The notes under the pieces: generated by a model
Told to the model about the DNA's origin: nothing
Databases searched by the model: none
Seen by the model: the letters and a program-made list of their open reading frames with translations, nothing else
Origin: Deroplatys truncata
Taxonomy: Eukaryota > Arthropoda > Insecta > Mantodea > Mantidae
Assembly (NCBI GenBank): GCA_030765065.1
Contig: CM060990.1
Span: 498,408,190-498,472,189 of the forward strand
DNA: 64,000 bases
Direction of reading: 5' to 3'
Shown: in pieces, positions 31,051 through 43,159 of the stretch
How positions within the stretch are numbered: the stretch's first letter is position 1
Layout of the letters: every line of letters begins with the position of its first letter
Made by a program: the position numbers and the translations under genes

Positions 31051-32242
31051 CACTCAACTGATGATGATGAGATGCGGTTTAAGGGCGCTAAACTACTAAG
31101 GTCATCAGCGCCCTTACAAGGTATAAAATATAAACTCAAAAAGATAAAGTAACCGCATAATTAAAAAACGGGACACAAACCCGCTATGTCCAAAAGCTAA
31201 AACAACAAGACAACAATCGCAAAAACTAACACACTAAAAGCATAAGCAATAAAAGTGTGAAACGTGTCCAGAACTGTAGAATGCGAGGGACATGAGCGCC
31301 GTATGTCCACTGGGGAGTAGAGCCCCTATTAAAACATACAGAATAAAATAACAAGGCTAAAGGACGCTCAACGCATGAAATGCGCAGATTAAAATCACTG
31401 TCACTAATAAAACGTAAAACACATTCTACAATACGCGCGTCGTCTGCCAAAACGTTGGCTAGGCCAACTGGCAGACCAACACGAACGCGCAATGGAGCTA
31501 AAACCTGACACTCTTCTAAAATGTAACGCACCGTTAAGGGCGCATCACACTGCCCACAGAGTGGTGCGGGGTCACCACTCAGCAAATACTTATGACTAAA
31601 AATGCAATGTCCGATACGAAGGCGTGTTAAAATTACCTCTTCGCGACGAGAAGCACGGGAAGAGTTAGCCCAGGCTAACGGGAGAGGCTTAACCTCCCGC
31701 AACTTGTTCCCCCGGAGGGCCGTCCACTCATCGCTCCAAAGCGAGAGGATGCGGCGACGTAAAACAATAAACAAATCTGACGAGGGAAAAACAGAGGTAA
31801 AACTTCTGGGTGATAAAATCGCCGATTTGGCAGCGGCGTCGGCAGACTCATTACCTGAGATGCCCACATGACCTTGAATCCACATGAAGGAGACGCTGAT
31901 GCCAGAGACACCAAGCGAGTGGAGCAGGTCATGAATGCGCTGTACGAGCGGGTGGTAACTGTACAGCGAGCTAATACTTTGAAGAGCACTCAGGGAGTCG
32001 GAACAAATAAAACAGTGCCGTAAGTCGTGCCGCTGAATGTATAAAAGAGACTGATAAATGCTAAAAAGTTCGGCGGTAAAAATCGAAGATGGATGATATG
32101 CGGCTTAAGGGCGCTAAACTGCTGAGGTCATCAGCGCCCTTACAAGGTATAAAATATAAAGTCAAAAAATAAAAGATAGGTAAAAAACCGCATAATTAAA
32201 AAACGGGACACAAACCCGCGATGTCAAAAAGCTAAAACTAAC

Positions 32243-32332
32243 AATATAACAATAACAAATATAACAATAACAATAATAACAATAACAACAATAACAATAA
32301 AAACAATAATAACAATAACAGCAATAATAACA
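32243..32332 (-). repeat. AAC/AAT triplet array in the 3' UTR of copy F
   Basis: This is about 90 bp of AAC, AAT and AAA triplets before the terminal hairpin at the left. Confidence 0.8.
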
Positions 32333-32859
32333 AGACAAAGATCTGAAAAACAACACACTAAAAGCATAGGCAGTAAAGGAGTAAAACGTGTCAGGAACTG
32401 TAGAATGCGAGGGACATGAGCGCCATATGTCCACTGGGGATAAGAGTTCCCATAAAAACCGACAGGATAAAAGTACGAAGCTAACAGACGCTCAACGCAT
32501 TAAATGCGCAGATTAAAATCACTGTCATGAATAAAACGTAAAACACATTCCACAGCATGCGTGTCGTCTGCCAAAACGTTGGCTAGGCCAACAGGCAGAC
32601 CCACACGAGCACGCAATGCAGCTAAAACCTGACACTCTGTTAAAATGTGACGCACCGTTAAGGGCACGTCACACTGCCCACAGAGTGGCGCGGGGTGATG
32701 ATGATGATATGCGGTTTAAGGGCGCTAAACTGCTAGGGTCATCAGCGCCCTTACAATGTGTAAAATATAAGGTCAAAGTATAAAAGGTAAAAAAACCGCA
32801 TAATTAAAAAACGGGACACAAACCCGCGATGTCCAAAAAGTTAAAACTAACAATAGTAT

Positions 32860-32945
32860 AACAATAACAATAACAACAAGAATAAAAATAACAACAAGAA
32901 TAACAATAACAACAAGAATAACAATAACAACAATAATAACAATAA
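32860..32945 (-). repeat. AAC/AAT/AAG triplet array in the 3' UTR of copy G
   Basis: It has the same layout as the array of copy D but one AACAAGAATAACAAT-like unit more. This suggests a recent unit gain. Confidence 0.8.
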
Positions 32946-33105
32946 ATATATCTCAAAAACCAACACACTAAAAGCATAGCCAATAAAAGATTAAAACGTG
33001 TCAAGAACTGTAGAATGCGGGACATGATCGCCACATGTCACTGGGGAGTAAGTCCCTATAAAAACATACAGAAGAAAATAACAAAGCTAAAAGACGCTCA
33101 GCGCA

Positions 33106-36100
33106 TCAAATGCGACGATTAAAATCAATGTCACTTATAAAACGTAAAAGACATTCTACAGCATGCGCGTCGTCTGCCAAAACGTTGGCTATGCCAACAG
33201 GCAGACCCAGGCGAACGCGCAGTGGAGCTAAAACTTGACACTCAGTTAAAATGTGACGCACCGTTAAGGGCACGTCACACTGCTGACACAGCGGAGCGGG
33301 ATCACCACTGAGCAGGTAACTGTGACTAAAACGACAATGTCCAATTCGTAAACGGGCTAAAAGTACCTCTTCCCGACGTGAAGAACGAGAAGAGGTACCC
33401 CAGATTAACGGGAGAGGCTTAACCTCCCGCAACTTGTTCCCCCGGAGGGCCGTCCACTCATCGCGCCAGCGCGAGAGGATGCGGCGACGTAAAATAACAC
33501 ACGAATCTGACGAGGGAACAACAGAGGTAAAAAATCTGGGTAATAAAATCGCCGATTTCGCAGCGGCGTCGGCAGACTCATTACCTGAGATGCCCACATG
33601 ACCTGGAATCCACATGAAGGACACGCTGATGCCAGTGACACCAAGCGAGTGGAGCAGGTCATGTATGCGCTGTACAAGCGGGTGGTAATGGTACAGCGCA
33701 GTAATAGTCTGAAGGGCACTCAGAGAGTCCGTACAAATAAAACAGTGCTGTAAGGCGTGCCGCTGAATGTATAAAATAGACTGATAAATGCTAAAAAGTT
33801 CGGCAGTAAAAATTGAACATTGTCCAGGTAAACGAAACTTAAAACTACAGTGACCAGACACAAAGGCACATCCAACTCCAGCTTCAGTCTTAGATCCATC
33901 GGTATAGATAAAATAGTAGTCTCCGAATTGAGCCCGTACTTCTAAAAAAGCCGATCTAAAGACTGAAGCAGGGGTCTCAGTCTTCGGCATCGACGTTAGC
34001 CCAAGGTGACAGTGGGCCTCAGCGCGAGACCATGGAGGAAAACGCGTTTCCCCCCGTGGAAGGGCCGGCGCTGGCGGAACGTCTAAATGCCGAAGGAGCT
34101 GTCGAAAGCGAACCCCTGGTGGGAGCAAGGCAGAGGAGCTAATAAAATAGTGACGATCAAGTGACTCCTCGAAAAATAACTCGAAGGACGGGTGGTTAGG
34201 CAAGCTTGAGAGTCGACAAGCATAGCTGCACAAGAGCATCTCACGCCTGAAGGACAGCGGAGGCTCTGCAGCTTCTGCGTACAGACTGGGTACAGGGCTA
34301 GTTGGAAAGGCCCCTGTAGCGACTCTGATGCCACGATGGTGAATGGCATTCAATCGACGTAACACAGATGGACGTGCCGACGAATAAACAATGCACCCGT
34401 AATCAAGCTTGGATCGGACCAAAGAGCGATAAAGGCGAAGAAGGACGGTCCGATCAGCTCCCCAGGATGTGCCACTTAAAACACGTAAAATATTAAGAGA
34501 ACGGTCACACTTTGCTTTTAAAAAGGAAACGTGCGAGGTCCAACACAACTTCCTGTCAAAAATCAACCCCAAAAATTTCGCCTCGTCTGCAAACGGAAGT
34601 ATCCCTGGCCCAAGATGGAGAGAGGGCGGAGGGAAATACTTCCGGCGCCAGAAGTTGATGCAGACGGATTTCTCGGCGGAGAAATTAAAGCCGTTGGCGT
34701 TACTCCAGGCGTAGAGACGGTCGATACAGCTCTGGAGACGGCGTTCGAGTAGACAGGTCCGCCGTGAACTGCAATAAATAGCGAAATCGTCAACAAAAAG
34801 GGACGATGAAATGCCAGGTGGAATACAATCAACAATGGGGTTGATAGCAATCGCAAAAAGTGTGACACTGAGTACAGAGCCCTGCGGTACTCCGTTCTCT
34901 TGAATAAAACGACGAGATAAAACCGAGCCCACACGTACACGAAAGACGCGGTCCGTCATAAACTCCCGAAGAAATATGGGAAGACGACCGCGGATATTCC
35001 AATCGTGAAGTGTACGTAAAATGCCGCCCCTCCAACAAGTGTCATAAGCTTTCTCCAGGTCAAAAAATACAGCCACGGTTTGACACTTTCTCAGAAATCC
35101 ATTCATAATATGCGTCGACAAGGACACCAGATGGTCGACGGTAGAGCGATAGCGACGAAACCCGCACTGAGCGTTCGCTAGAAGTTTCTGATACTCAAGC
35201 CACCATGTCAACCGCCCGTTGATCATGCGCTCCATCACCGTACAAATGCAACTGGTGAGGGAGATAGGGCGGTAGCTGGAAGGTAGTTGGCGATCCTTCC
35301 CAGGCTTAAGTATAGGGACAATGGTGGCTTCGCGCCAAACGGAAGGAAAAATGCCGTCTTGCCAAATACGGTTATAGACCTGTAAGAGAAATAGTTTACT
35401 GTCGGCTGAAAGGTTCTTTAACATCAGGACATGAATGCCGTCCGGCCCGGGAGCGGAGTGCCGAGAGCAATGAAGAGCGTGCTCCAGCTCCCTCATTGTG
35501 AATAGTTCGTTATAGCAGTCATCATTAGCAGACCGAAAAGTAAATGATGCGGAATCCTGCCGGTCTTTAATAGAGCGAAAGCCGGCGGAATAATGGTCTG
35601 AACTGGAAACCGCCTCAAAGGCAGAACCCAGAGTGTTAGCGATGGCAGCCGGATCCACTATGGTGGCATTAGAAACCTGAAGGCCAGAAACAGTACAATG
35701 TGACACTTTACCTGAGAAGCGACGAAGTTTATCCCAAACAACGGATGAAGGCGTAAAACGATTAAAAGACTCGACAAAACGAGCCCAAGATGCCTTCTTG
35801 CTATCCTGAATAATGCGACGAGCCCTGGCGCGCGATTGTTTAAAAGTCACCAAATTATCAAGTGTAGGGTGGCGCCGAAACACCCTAAGTGCAGTCCTAC
35901 GGGCACGAACGGCGTCCCGACAATCCTCGTTCCACCATGGAACAGGTGGCCGCCGAGGTTGGGAGGATGAACGGGGTATTGCACGTTCGGCGGCTGAGAA
36001 AATAATAGACGTAAGGTGCTGCACTAGTTGATTAATGTCGGAGAAGGGCTGGTCGTCAAAATGCACGAGGCTGGAATACAAGCTCCAGTCGGCTTTTGCG

Positions 36101-36795
36101 AATATCCAGGTAGGTACTCTGGAATGCTGTACGTGGTGCGACAGAAGAGAAACGATGCAGGGGAAATGGTCGCTGGAGTAGGTGTCAGCGACGACGTTCC
36201 TCTGAAGACGACGTGCAAGCTGGATTGAGCAAATCGCAAGGTCCAGGTGAGAGAATGTACCAGAAGAATCAGAAATAAAAGTAGGTGCACCTGTATTGAG
36301 GATGGAAAGATTGAACTGATAAAAAATGTCGGAAAGAAGAGTTCCCCTCGCACAAGCCCTTGGCGAACCCCATAGTGGGTGATGGGCATTAAAATCTCCC
36401 AACAGAAGAAATGGTGTTGGGAGAGCGGACAGGAGAGATCGAATGTCCGCGGGAGCGAGGGGAGACGATGGAGGTGTATACACAGAACAAACAGAAAAGA
36501 AAAAACCGGGTAACTGCAGTCTAATGGCAACAGCTTGCAAGTCGGACGTAAGTGTGATAGGATGAAAATGAACGTCATTACGCACCAACAACATGACACC
36601 TCCATGAGCAGGAGCACCCTCCTCCGGTTCAAGATCGTAGCGAACCGGAGTGTACCCTCGGAGATCGAAAGGGTCGTGAGGGCGAAGCTTGGTCTCCTGC
36701 AAACACACGACCATAGGTGAATGGGAACGCAATAAAAGTTGCAGTTCCGCCCTATGCGATCGTACACCACGTACATTCCAGCTCAGGATAGCCAT
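33106..36795 (-). CDS. LINE ORF2, copy G: endonuclease-reverse transcriptase-RNase H, intact
   Basis: This is 1229 aa, open throughout, with ATG at 36795, 20 nt after the ORF1 stop. The catalytic motifs are complete as in copy B. Private changes are DVHFHPITL in the endonuclease, ICTVMERM instead of ICKVMERM, WLEYQKLL in the reverse transcriptase, and FIYTDGSK at the first RNase H motif, where the catalytic D is kept. The C-terminal half has the second type: LFFEESLDRHYFIS, CQQCDVPLTV and FISDIDFNRRI, shared with D and H. Confidence 0.95.
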   Translation of the reverse strand: MAILSWNVRGVRSHRAELQLLLRSHSPMVVCLQETKLRPHDPFDLRGYTPVRYDLEPEEGAPAHGGVMLLVRNDVHFHPITLTSDLQAVAIRLQLPGFFFSVCSVYTPPSSPLAPADIRSLLSALPTPFLLLGDFNAHHPLWGSPRACARGTLLSDIFYQFNLSILNTGAPTFISDSSGTFSHLDLAICSIQLARRLQRNVVADTYSSDHFPCIVSLLSHHVQHSRVPTWIFAKADWSLYSSLVHFDDQPFSDINQLVQHLTSIIFSAAERAIPRSSSQPRRPPVPWWNEDCRDAVRARRTALRVFRRHPTLDNLVTFKQSRARARRIIQDSKKASWARFVESFNRFTPSSVVWDKLRRFSGKVSHCTVSGLQVSNATIVDPAAIANTLGSAFEAVSSSDHYSAGFRSIKDRQDSASFTFRSANDDCYNELFTMRELEHALHCSRHSAPGPDGIHVLMLKNLSADSKLFLLQVYNRIWQDGIFPSVWREATIVPILKPGKDRQLPSSYRPISLTSCICTVMERMINGRLTWWLEYQKLLANAQCGFRRYRSTVDHLVSLSTHIMNGFLRKCQTVAVFFDLEKAYDTCWRGGILRTLHDWNIRGRLPIFLREFMTDRVFRVRVGSVLSRRFIQENGVPQGSVLSVTLFAIAINPIVDCIPPGISSSLFVDDFAIYCSSRRTCLLERRLQSCIDRLYAWSNANGFNFSAEKSVCINFWRRKYFPPPSLHLGPGILPFADEAKFLGLIFDRKLCWTSHVSFLKAKCDRSLNILRVLSGTSWGADRTVLLRLYRSLVRSKLDYGCIVYSSARPSVLRRLNAIHHRGIRVATGAFPTSPVPSLYAEAAEPPLSFRREMLLCSYACRLSSLPNHPSFELFFEESLDRHYFISSSALLPPGVRFRQLLRHLDVPPAPALPRGETRFPPWSRAEAHCHLGLTSMPKTETPASVFRSAFLEVRAQFGDYYFIYTDGSKTEAGVGCAFVSGHCSFKFRLPGQCSIFTAELFSIYQSILYIQRHALQHCFICTDSLSALQTITALYHYHPLVQRIHDLLHSLGVTGISVSFMWIPGHVGISGNESADAAAKSAILLPRFFTSVVPSSDSCVILRRRILSRWRDEWTALRGNKLREVKPLPLIWGTSSRSSRREEVLLARLRIGHCRFSHSYLLSGDPAPLCQQCDVPLTVRHILTECQVLAPLRVRLGLPVGIANVLADDAHAVECLLRFISDIDFNRRI

Positions 36796-36815
36796 GAATA
36801 AAAGGGATAAACTGT

Positions 36816-38105
36816 CTACTTAGAAGGGCGGCTTAAAATTACCTTGTGTTTAACCTTTGGGCTCGGGCTTTTTGTATGGAGTTGGTCAGACTCCATAGCT
36901 TCCTCGGAGGGAGGGCCCACGCGCTCAGTGCCAGAAACCGATTCAAGCGCCGTGAATCGGTTCTGGGTGGCGATGGGTGAAGGGTGCCGCTGAGCGCGGC
37001 TTGTCCCAGGACCTTCCTGGGACAGCGACCTCCGAGGAGGAGAAGGTGAACTTTTCTTACCGCGCGCACGCGGAGGGTCTTTCAAAAAATCTTCCCTACG
37101 TAGTTTCTGCTTGGGCTTCTTTTCAACGGCTTGCGACTTCATTGACTTGGGACCAGGTTTATACGGCTTGGTAACTGTAGCCTTAATAGACGGCCGGATG
37201 GTAGTGGCGGTTAATCCAGTCAAGGTCCAGGTCTGAGTTTCGGCATCTACGCGTGGTACTGGCGAGGCAACAACAGAACTAAATGTGCCAGATCGCAGGA
37301 GTGAAGGTTGGCGCGCATGGTAACGCCTCCGGGCTTCAGCGAAGGAGAGTTTTTCCTTTACCCGGATCTCCTGGATCGCCTTCTCGTCCAAGTACCGCGG
37401 ACAGTCGGCAAACGAAGCAGAATGAGACCCTTTACAATTAACGCAGACGGGGGCTGTTGAACAGGTACCTTCGTGTGAGGGCTGGCTACAGGTTGCACAG
37501 ATGTTAACGGCACTCTTACATGAGACTTGCGTATGCCCAAAACGTTGGCATTTAAAACAACGCAGAGGTCTAGGAATATAAGGCCTCACAGAAATCCGTT
37601 CGTACCCTGCGGAAATGCTCGTGGGCAGATCGACGCCATCAAATGTAATAAACAGGGTACGAGTGGGTACCAACACGCCGTCGCGTTTGGCCTGCACTCG
37701 ATGAACCGCTGTCACCCTCTGGTCTGCAAGATATTCCACCAGGTCTTCGTCAGAGATACCATCGAGGCTATGCGTGGTGACAACGCCTCTACAAGAATTC
37801 AAGGTGCGGTGCTTCTCAACACGGATAGGATAACCGTGGAGAAGCGTGGCGCTCAACAAGGACTTACTTTGTGCCTCGGATTTGCTTTGAACTAGCAACG
37901 AACCATTACGAAGACGAGTGCAGGAAAGAACCGGACCAGCAATTGAGTCAATGCCCTTCTGGATAATAAAAGGGTTCACCTTCTCGAATGATTGTCCCTC
38001 CTCTGTACGGGTAATCACTAAGTAACAACCAGCTGTTGGCGGTGCTACTTCTGTTACAAAAACTTTGCGGCGCTTGTTGTTAACAATGGAGAAAGGGTGC
38101 TCCAT
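36816..38105 (-). CDS. LINE ORF1, copy G: gag-like protein, intact
   Basis: This is 429 aa from ATG 38105 (MEHPFSIVNNKRRK), of the first ORF1 type (SIAGPVLSC, LLVQSKSEAQS). It is very close to the ORF1 of A and B: the A segment 943-2105 lines up with this gene at a constant offset of 36,000 without any gap. The three zinc knuckles are intact. It has one private change near the end (KVKHKVILS instead of KVKQKVILS). Confidence 0.93.
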   Translation of the reverse strand: MEHPFSIVNNKRRKVFVTEVAPPTAGCYLVITRTEEGQSFEKVNPFIIQKGIDSIAGPVLSCTRLRNGSLLVQSKSEAQSKSLLSATLLHGYPIRVEKHRTLNSCRGVVTTHSLDGISDEDLVEYLADQRVTAVHRVQAKRDGVLVPTRTLFITFDGVDLPTSISAGYERISVRPYIPRPLRCFKCQRFGHTQVSCKSAVNICATCSQPSHEGTCSTAPVCVNCKGSHSASFADCPRYLDEKAIQEIRVKEKLSFAEARRRYHARQPSLLRSGTFSSVVASPVPRVDAETQTWTLTGLTATTIRPSIKATVTKPYKPGPKSMKSQAVEKKPKQKLRREDFLKDPPRARGKKSSPSPPRRSLSQEGPGTSRAQRHPSPIATQNRFTALESVSGTERVGPPSEEAMESDQLHTKSPSPKVKHKVILSRPSK

Positions 38106-41100
38106 AGCGAAAAAAATCCTCCACCATTGCAACCGTCTCCGACCTCGGGCTCTGACTTCCCGGGCGTTACCCCGGCTTGGGTGAGTGGCCTATCTATACC
38201 TAGCTCACCCCAGGGTCACACCTCCCAGAACATAGACAGAGGGACCCAATCGCAGTCAGAAGTCAGCAGCTCATGCAATGGCCCCCCCGCGGGACTGCAG
38301 TTGAACAGCGGATACGAACACAAACCCTACATGACGACCCCGGGTGGTGGGGATGACGCCATTACCCACTCACCCAGCTGCGCACGCGGTGCGCGGGTAT
38401 CCGTCAGGCTGTGTCCACGGAGGATTTAAATAAAAAGATAAAATAAACTAAAACTGTGTGGGCGTTTCGCACGCAAGGTAGGCCGGCGGGGAAGAAAAAG
38501 AGAGATATGCGAATGTCGTGGTGCGAAATGGCCGGAAAGTGATAAGGGAAGAAAGAAACGATGGTGAGGTGCGGTATGAATGGAATGCAAAGAACGCACG
38601 AGAGCCTACCTTGGGTCCACCGGTCACTTGAAGAACCCACCTCGACCGGATGGTGGTGAGGGGATGAATGTGGCGATGATTGGCTCGGGAACCCCCGGGT
38701 GCGCCAAAAACCCGTACTCACATAAGGTGAGCCCCTGAGGGGAGAGTGGCGCGGGGTCACCACTCAGCAAATACTTATGACTAAAAATGCAATGTCCGAT
38801 ACGTAGGCGTGTTAAAATTACCTCTTCCCGACGAGAAGCACGGGAAGATGTAGCCCAGACTAACGGGAGAGGCCTAACCTCCCGCAACTTCTTCCCCCGG
38901 AGGGCCGTCCACTCATCGCTCCAAAGCGAGAGGATGCGGCGACGTAAAACAATAAACAAATCTGACGAGGGAACAACAGAGGTAAAACGTCTGGGTGATA
39001 AAATCGCCGACTTGGCAGCGACATCGGCAGACTCATTACCTCAGATGCCCACATGACCTGGAATCCACAAGAAGGAGACGCTGATGCCAGAGACATCAAG
39101 CGAGTGGAGCAGGTCATGAATGCGCTGTACGAGCGGGTGGTAACTGTACAGCGAGCTAATACTTTGAAGAGCACTCAGGGAGTCGGAACAAATAAAACAG
39201 TGCCGTAAGTCGTGCCGCTGAATATATAAAAGAGACTGATAAATGCTAAAAAGTTCGGCGGTAAAAATCGAACATTGCTCTGGTAAACGAAAGGTAAAAC
39301 TATTTCCACCACAAAAAAGGCACATCCTACTCCAGCATCAGTCTTAGATCCATCAGTAAAGATAAAAGGCAAGTCCCCGAATTGCGACTGAAGTTCTAAA
39401 AACGCTGATCTAAAGACTGAAGAAGGGGTCTCATTCTTCGGCATTGACGATAACCCAAGGTGACAGAGGGCCTCAGCGCGCGACCATGGAGGAAAACGCG
39501 TTTCCCCCCTTGGAAGGGCCGGCGCTGGCGTAACGTCCAAATGCCGAAGGAGCAGTCGAAATCGAACCCCTGGAGGGAGCAATGCAGAGGAGCTAACTAA
39601 ATATTGCCGGTCAAGTGAATCCTCGAAAAATGCCGCGAAAGACGGGTGGTCAGGTAAGCTTGAGAGTCGACAGGCATAGCTGCACAAGAGCATCTCACGC
39701 CTGGAGGACAGCGGAGGCTCTGCAGCTTCAGCATAAAGACTGGGCACGGGGCTAGTTGGAAAGGCCCCTGTAGCGACTCTAAGACCACGATGATGAATGG
39801 GATTCAAACGACGTAACACAGATGGACGTGCCGACGAATAAACAAAACACCCGTAATCAAGTTTGGATCGGACCAAAGAGCGATAAAGGCGAAGAAGGAC
39901 GGTCCGATCAGCTCCCCAGGATGTGCCACTTAAAACACGTAAAAGATTAAGAGAACGGTCACACTTTGCTTTTAAAAAGGAAACGTGCGAGGTCCAACAC
40001 AACTTCCTATCAAAAATCAACCCCAAAAATTTCGCTTCGTCTGCAAACGGAAGTATCCCTGGCCCAAGACGGAGAGAGGGGGGAGGGAAATACTTCCGGC
40101 GCCAGAAGTTGATGCAGACGGATTTCTCGGCGGAGAATTTAAAGCCGTTGGCGTTACTCCAGGCGTAGAGACGGTCGATACAGCTCTGGAGACGGCGTTC
40201 GAGTAGACAGGTCCGCCGTGAACTGCAATAAATAGCGAAATCGTCAACAAAAAGGGACGATGAAATGCCAGGTGGAATACAATCAACAATGGGGTTGATA
40301 GCAATCGCAAAAAGTGTGACACTGAGTACAGAGCCCTGCGGTACTCCGTTCTCTTGAATAAAACGACGAGATAAAACCGAGCCCACACGTACACGAAAGA
40401 CGCGGTCCGTCATAAACTCCCGAAGAAATATGGGAAGACGACCGCGGATATTCCAATCGTGAAGTGTACGTAAAATGCCGCCCCTCCAACAAGTGTCATA
40501 AGCTTTCTCCAGGTCAAAAAATACAGCCACGGTTTGACACTTTCTCAGAAACCCATTCATAATATGCGTCGACAAGGACACCAGATGGTCGACGGTAGAG
40601 CGATAGCGACGAAACCCGCACTGAGCGTTCGCTAGAAGTTTCTGAGACTCAAGCCACCATGTCAACCGCCCGTTGATCATGCGCTCCATCACCTTGCAAA
40701 TGCAACTGGTGAGGGAGATAGGGCGGTAGCTGGAAGGTAGTTGGCGATCCTTCCCAGGCTTAAGTATAGGGACAATGGTGGCTTCGCGCCAAACGGAAGG
40801 GAAAATGCCGTCTTGCCAAATACGGTTATAGACCTGTAAGAGAAATAGTTTACTGTCGGCTGAAAGGTTCTTTAACATCAGGACATGAATGCCGTCCGGC
40901 CCGGGAGCGGAGTGCCGAGAGCAATGAAGAGCGTGCTCCAGCTCCCTCATTGTGAATAGTTCGTTATAGCAATCAGCATTAGCAGACCGAAAAGTATATG
41001 ATGCGGAATCCTGCCGGTCTTTAATAGAGCGAAAGCCGGCGGAATAATGGTCTGAACTGGAAACCGCCTCAAAGGCAGAACCCAGAGTGTTAGCGATGGC

Positions 41101-42912
41101 AGCCGGATCCACTATGGTGGCATTAGAAACCTGAAGGCCAGAAACAGTACAATGTGACACTTTACCTGAGAAGCGACGAAGTTTATCCCAAACAACGGAT
41201 GAAGGCGTAAAACAATTAAAAGACTCGACAAAACGAGCCCAAGATGCCTTCTTGCTATCCTGAATAATGCGACGAGCCCTGGCGCGCGATTGTTTAAAAG
41301 TCACCAAATTATCAAGTGTAGGGTGGCGCCGAAACACCCTAAGTGCAGTCCTACGGGCACGAACGGCGTCCCGACAATCCTCGTTCCACCACGGAACAGG
41401 TGGCCGCCGAGGTTGGGAGGATGAACGGGGTATTGCACGTTCGGCGGCTGAGAAAATAATAGACGTAAGGTGCTGCACTAGTTGATTAATGTCGGAGAAG
41501 GGCTGGTCGTCAAAATGCACGAGGCTGGAATACAAGCTCCAGTCGGCTTTTGCGAATATCCAGGTAGGTACTCTGGAATGCTGTACGTGGTGCGACAGAA
41601 GAGAAACGATGCAGGGGAAATGGTCGCTGGAGTAGGTGTCAGCGACGACGTTCCACTGAAGACGACGTGCAAGCTGGAGTGAACAAATGGCAAGGTCCAG
41701 GTGAGAAAATGTACCAGAAGAATCAGAAATAAAAGTAGGTACACCTGTATTGAGGATGGAAAGGTTGAACTGATAAAAAATGTCGGAAAGAAGAGTTCCC
41801 CTCGCACAAGCCCTTGGCGAACCCCATAGTGGGTGATGGGCATTAAAATCTCCCAACAGAAAAAATGGTGTTGGGAGAGCGGACAGGAGAGATCGAATGT
41901 CCGCGGGAGCGAGGGGAGACGATGGAGGTGTATACACAGAACAAACAGAAAAGAAAAAACCGGGTAACTGCAGTCTAATGGCAACAGCTTGCAAGTCGGA
42001 CGTAAGTGTGATAGTTTGAAAATGAACGTCAGTACGCACCAAAATCATGACACCACCATGAGCAGGAGTACCCTCCTCCGGTTCAAGGTCGTAGCGAACC
42101 GGAGTATATCCTCGGAGATCAAAAGGATCGTGAGGGCGAAGCTTAGTCTCCTGCAAACATACGACCATAGGCGAATGGGAACGCAATAAAAGTTGCAGTT
42201 CCGCCCTATGCGATCGTACACCACGTACATTCCAGGTCAGGATAGCCATTAAGAATAAGGGGATAAACTGTCTATTTAGAAGGGCGGCTTAAAATTACCT
42301 TTTGTTTAACCTTTGGGCTCGGGCTTTTTGTATGGAGTTGGTCAGACTCCATAGCTTCCTCGGAGGGAGGGCCCACGCGCTCAGTGCCAGAAACCGATTC
42401 AAGGGCCGTGAATCGGTTCTGGGTGGCGATGGGTGAAGGGTGCCGCTGAGCGCGGCTTGTCCCAGGACCATCCTGGGACAGCGACCTCCGAGGAGGAGAA
42501 GGTGAACCTTTGTTACCGCGCGCACGCGGAGGGTCTTTTAAAAAATCTTCCCTACGAAGTTTCTGCTTGGGCTTCTTTTCAACGGCTTGCGACTTCATTG
42601 ACTTGGGACCAGGTTTATACGGCTTGGTAACTGTAGCCTTAATAGACGGCCGGATGGTAGTGGCGGTTAATCCAGTCAAGGTCCAGGTCTGAGTTTCGGC
42701 ATCTACTCGTGGTACTGGCGAGGCAATAACAGAACTAAATGTGATGATGATGATGATGATGATGATGATATGCGGCTTAAGGGCGCTAAACTGCTGAGGT
42801 CATCAGCGCCCTTACAAGGTATAAAATATAAAGTCAAAAAATAAAAGACAGGTAAAAAACCGCATAATTAAAAAACGGGACACACACCCGCGATGTCAAA
42901 AAAGTTAAAAAT

Positions 42913-42995
42913 AACAATAGAATAACAATAACAATAACAATAGCAATAAAAACAATAACAATAATAACAATAACAACAATAGTAACAATAACAAT
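42913..42995 (-). repeat. AAC/AAT triplet array in the 3' UTR of copy H
   Basis: This is about 80 bp of AAC, AAT and occasional AGC/AGT triplets, between ORF2 and the terminal hairpin. Confidence 0.8.
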
Positions 42996-43159
42996 AAATA
43001 TGTCGCAAAAACCAACACACTACAAACATAGCCAATAAAAGATTAAAACGTGTCAAGGACTGTAGAATGCGAGGGACATGAGCGCCATACGTCACTGGGG
43101 AGTAAGTCCCTATTAAAACATACAGAATAAAATAACAAAGCTAAAAGACGCTCAGCGCA

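Larger units (their letters stand above)
32696..38742 (-). mobile_element. LINE copy G, complete and coding-intact, nested in ORF2 of copy F
   Basis: G is 6047 bp long, with a perfect 14-bp duplication agagtggcgcgggg at 32682-32695 and 38743-38756 (a following t may belong to the tail or the duplication). It has a 637-nt leader and a 410-nt 3' UTR. Both ORFs are open. It belongs to the MAILSWN subfamily with a 20-nt spacer, but its ORF2 C-terminal half and 3' UTR match copy D rather than copy C, so it is a mosaic. Confidence 0.96.
32500..42249 (-). pseudogene. LINE ORF2, copy F: frameshift, nonsense change and split by copy G
   Basis: From ATG 42249 the frame is normal through endonuclease, reverse transcriptase and FTDGSK of RNase H. 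Near 39313 an A run is one base shorter than the same site in E (6 against 7), and the frame shifts. In the restored frame a C-to-G change on the plus strand turns TCA into TGA just after WIPGHVGI (near 39041-39043). Copy G then interrupts at 38742/32696. The last ~65 codons continue from 32695 to the stop at 32500-32502. The RNase H segment (MPKNETPSSVFRS, LELQSQFGD) is of the type seen in E only. Confidence 0.92.
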
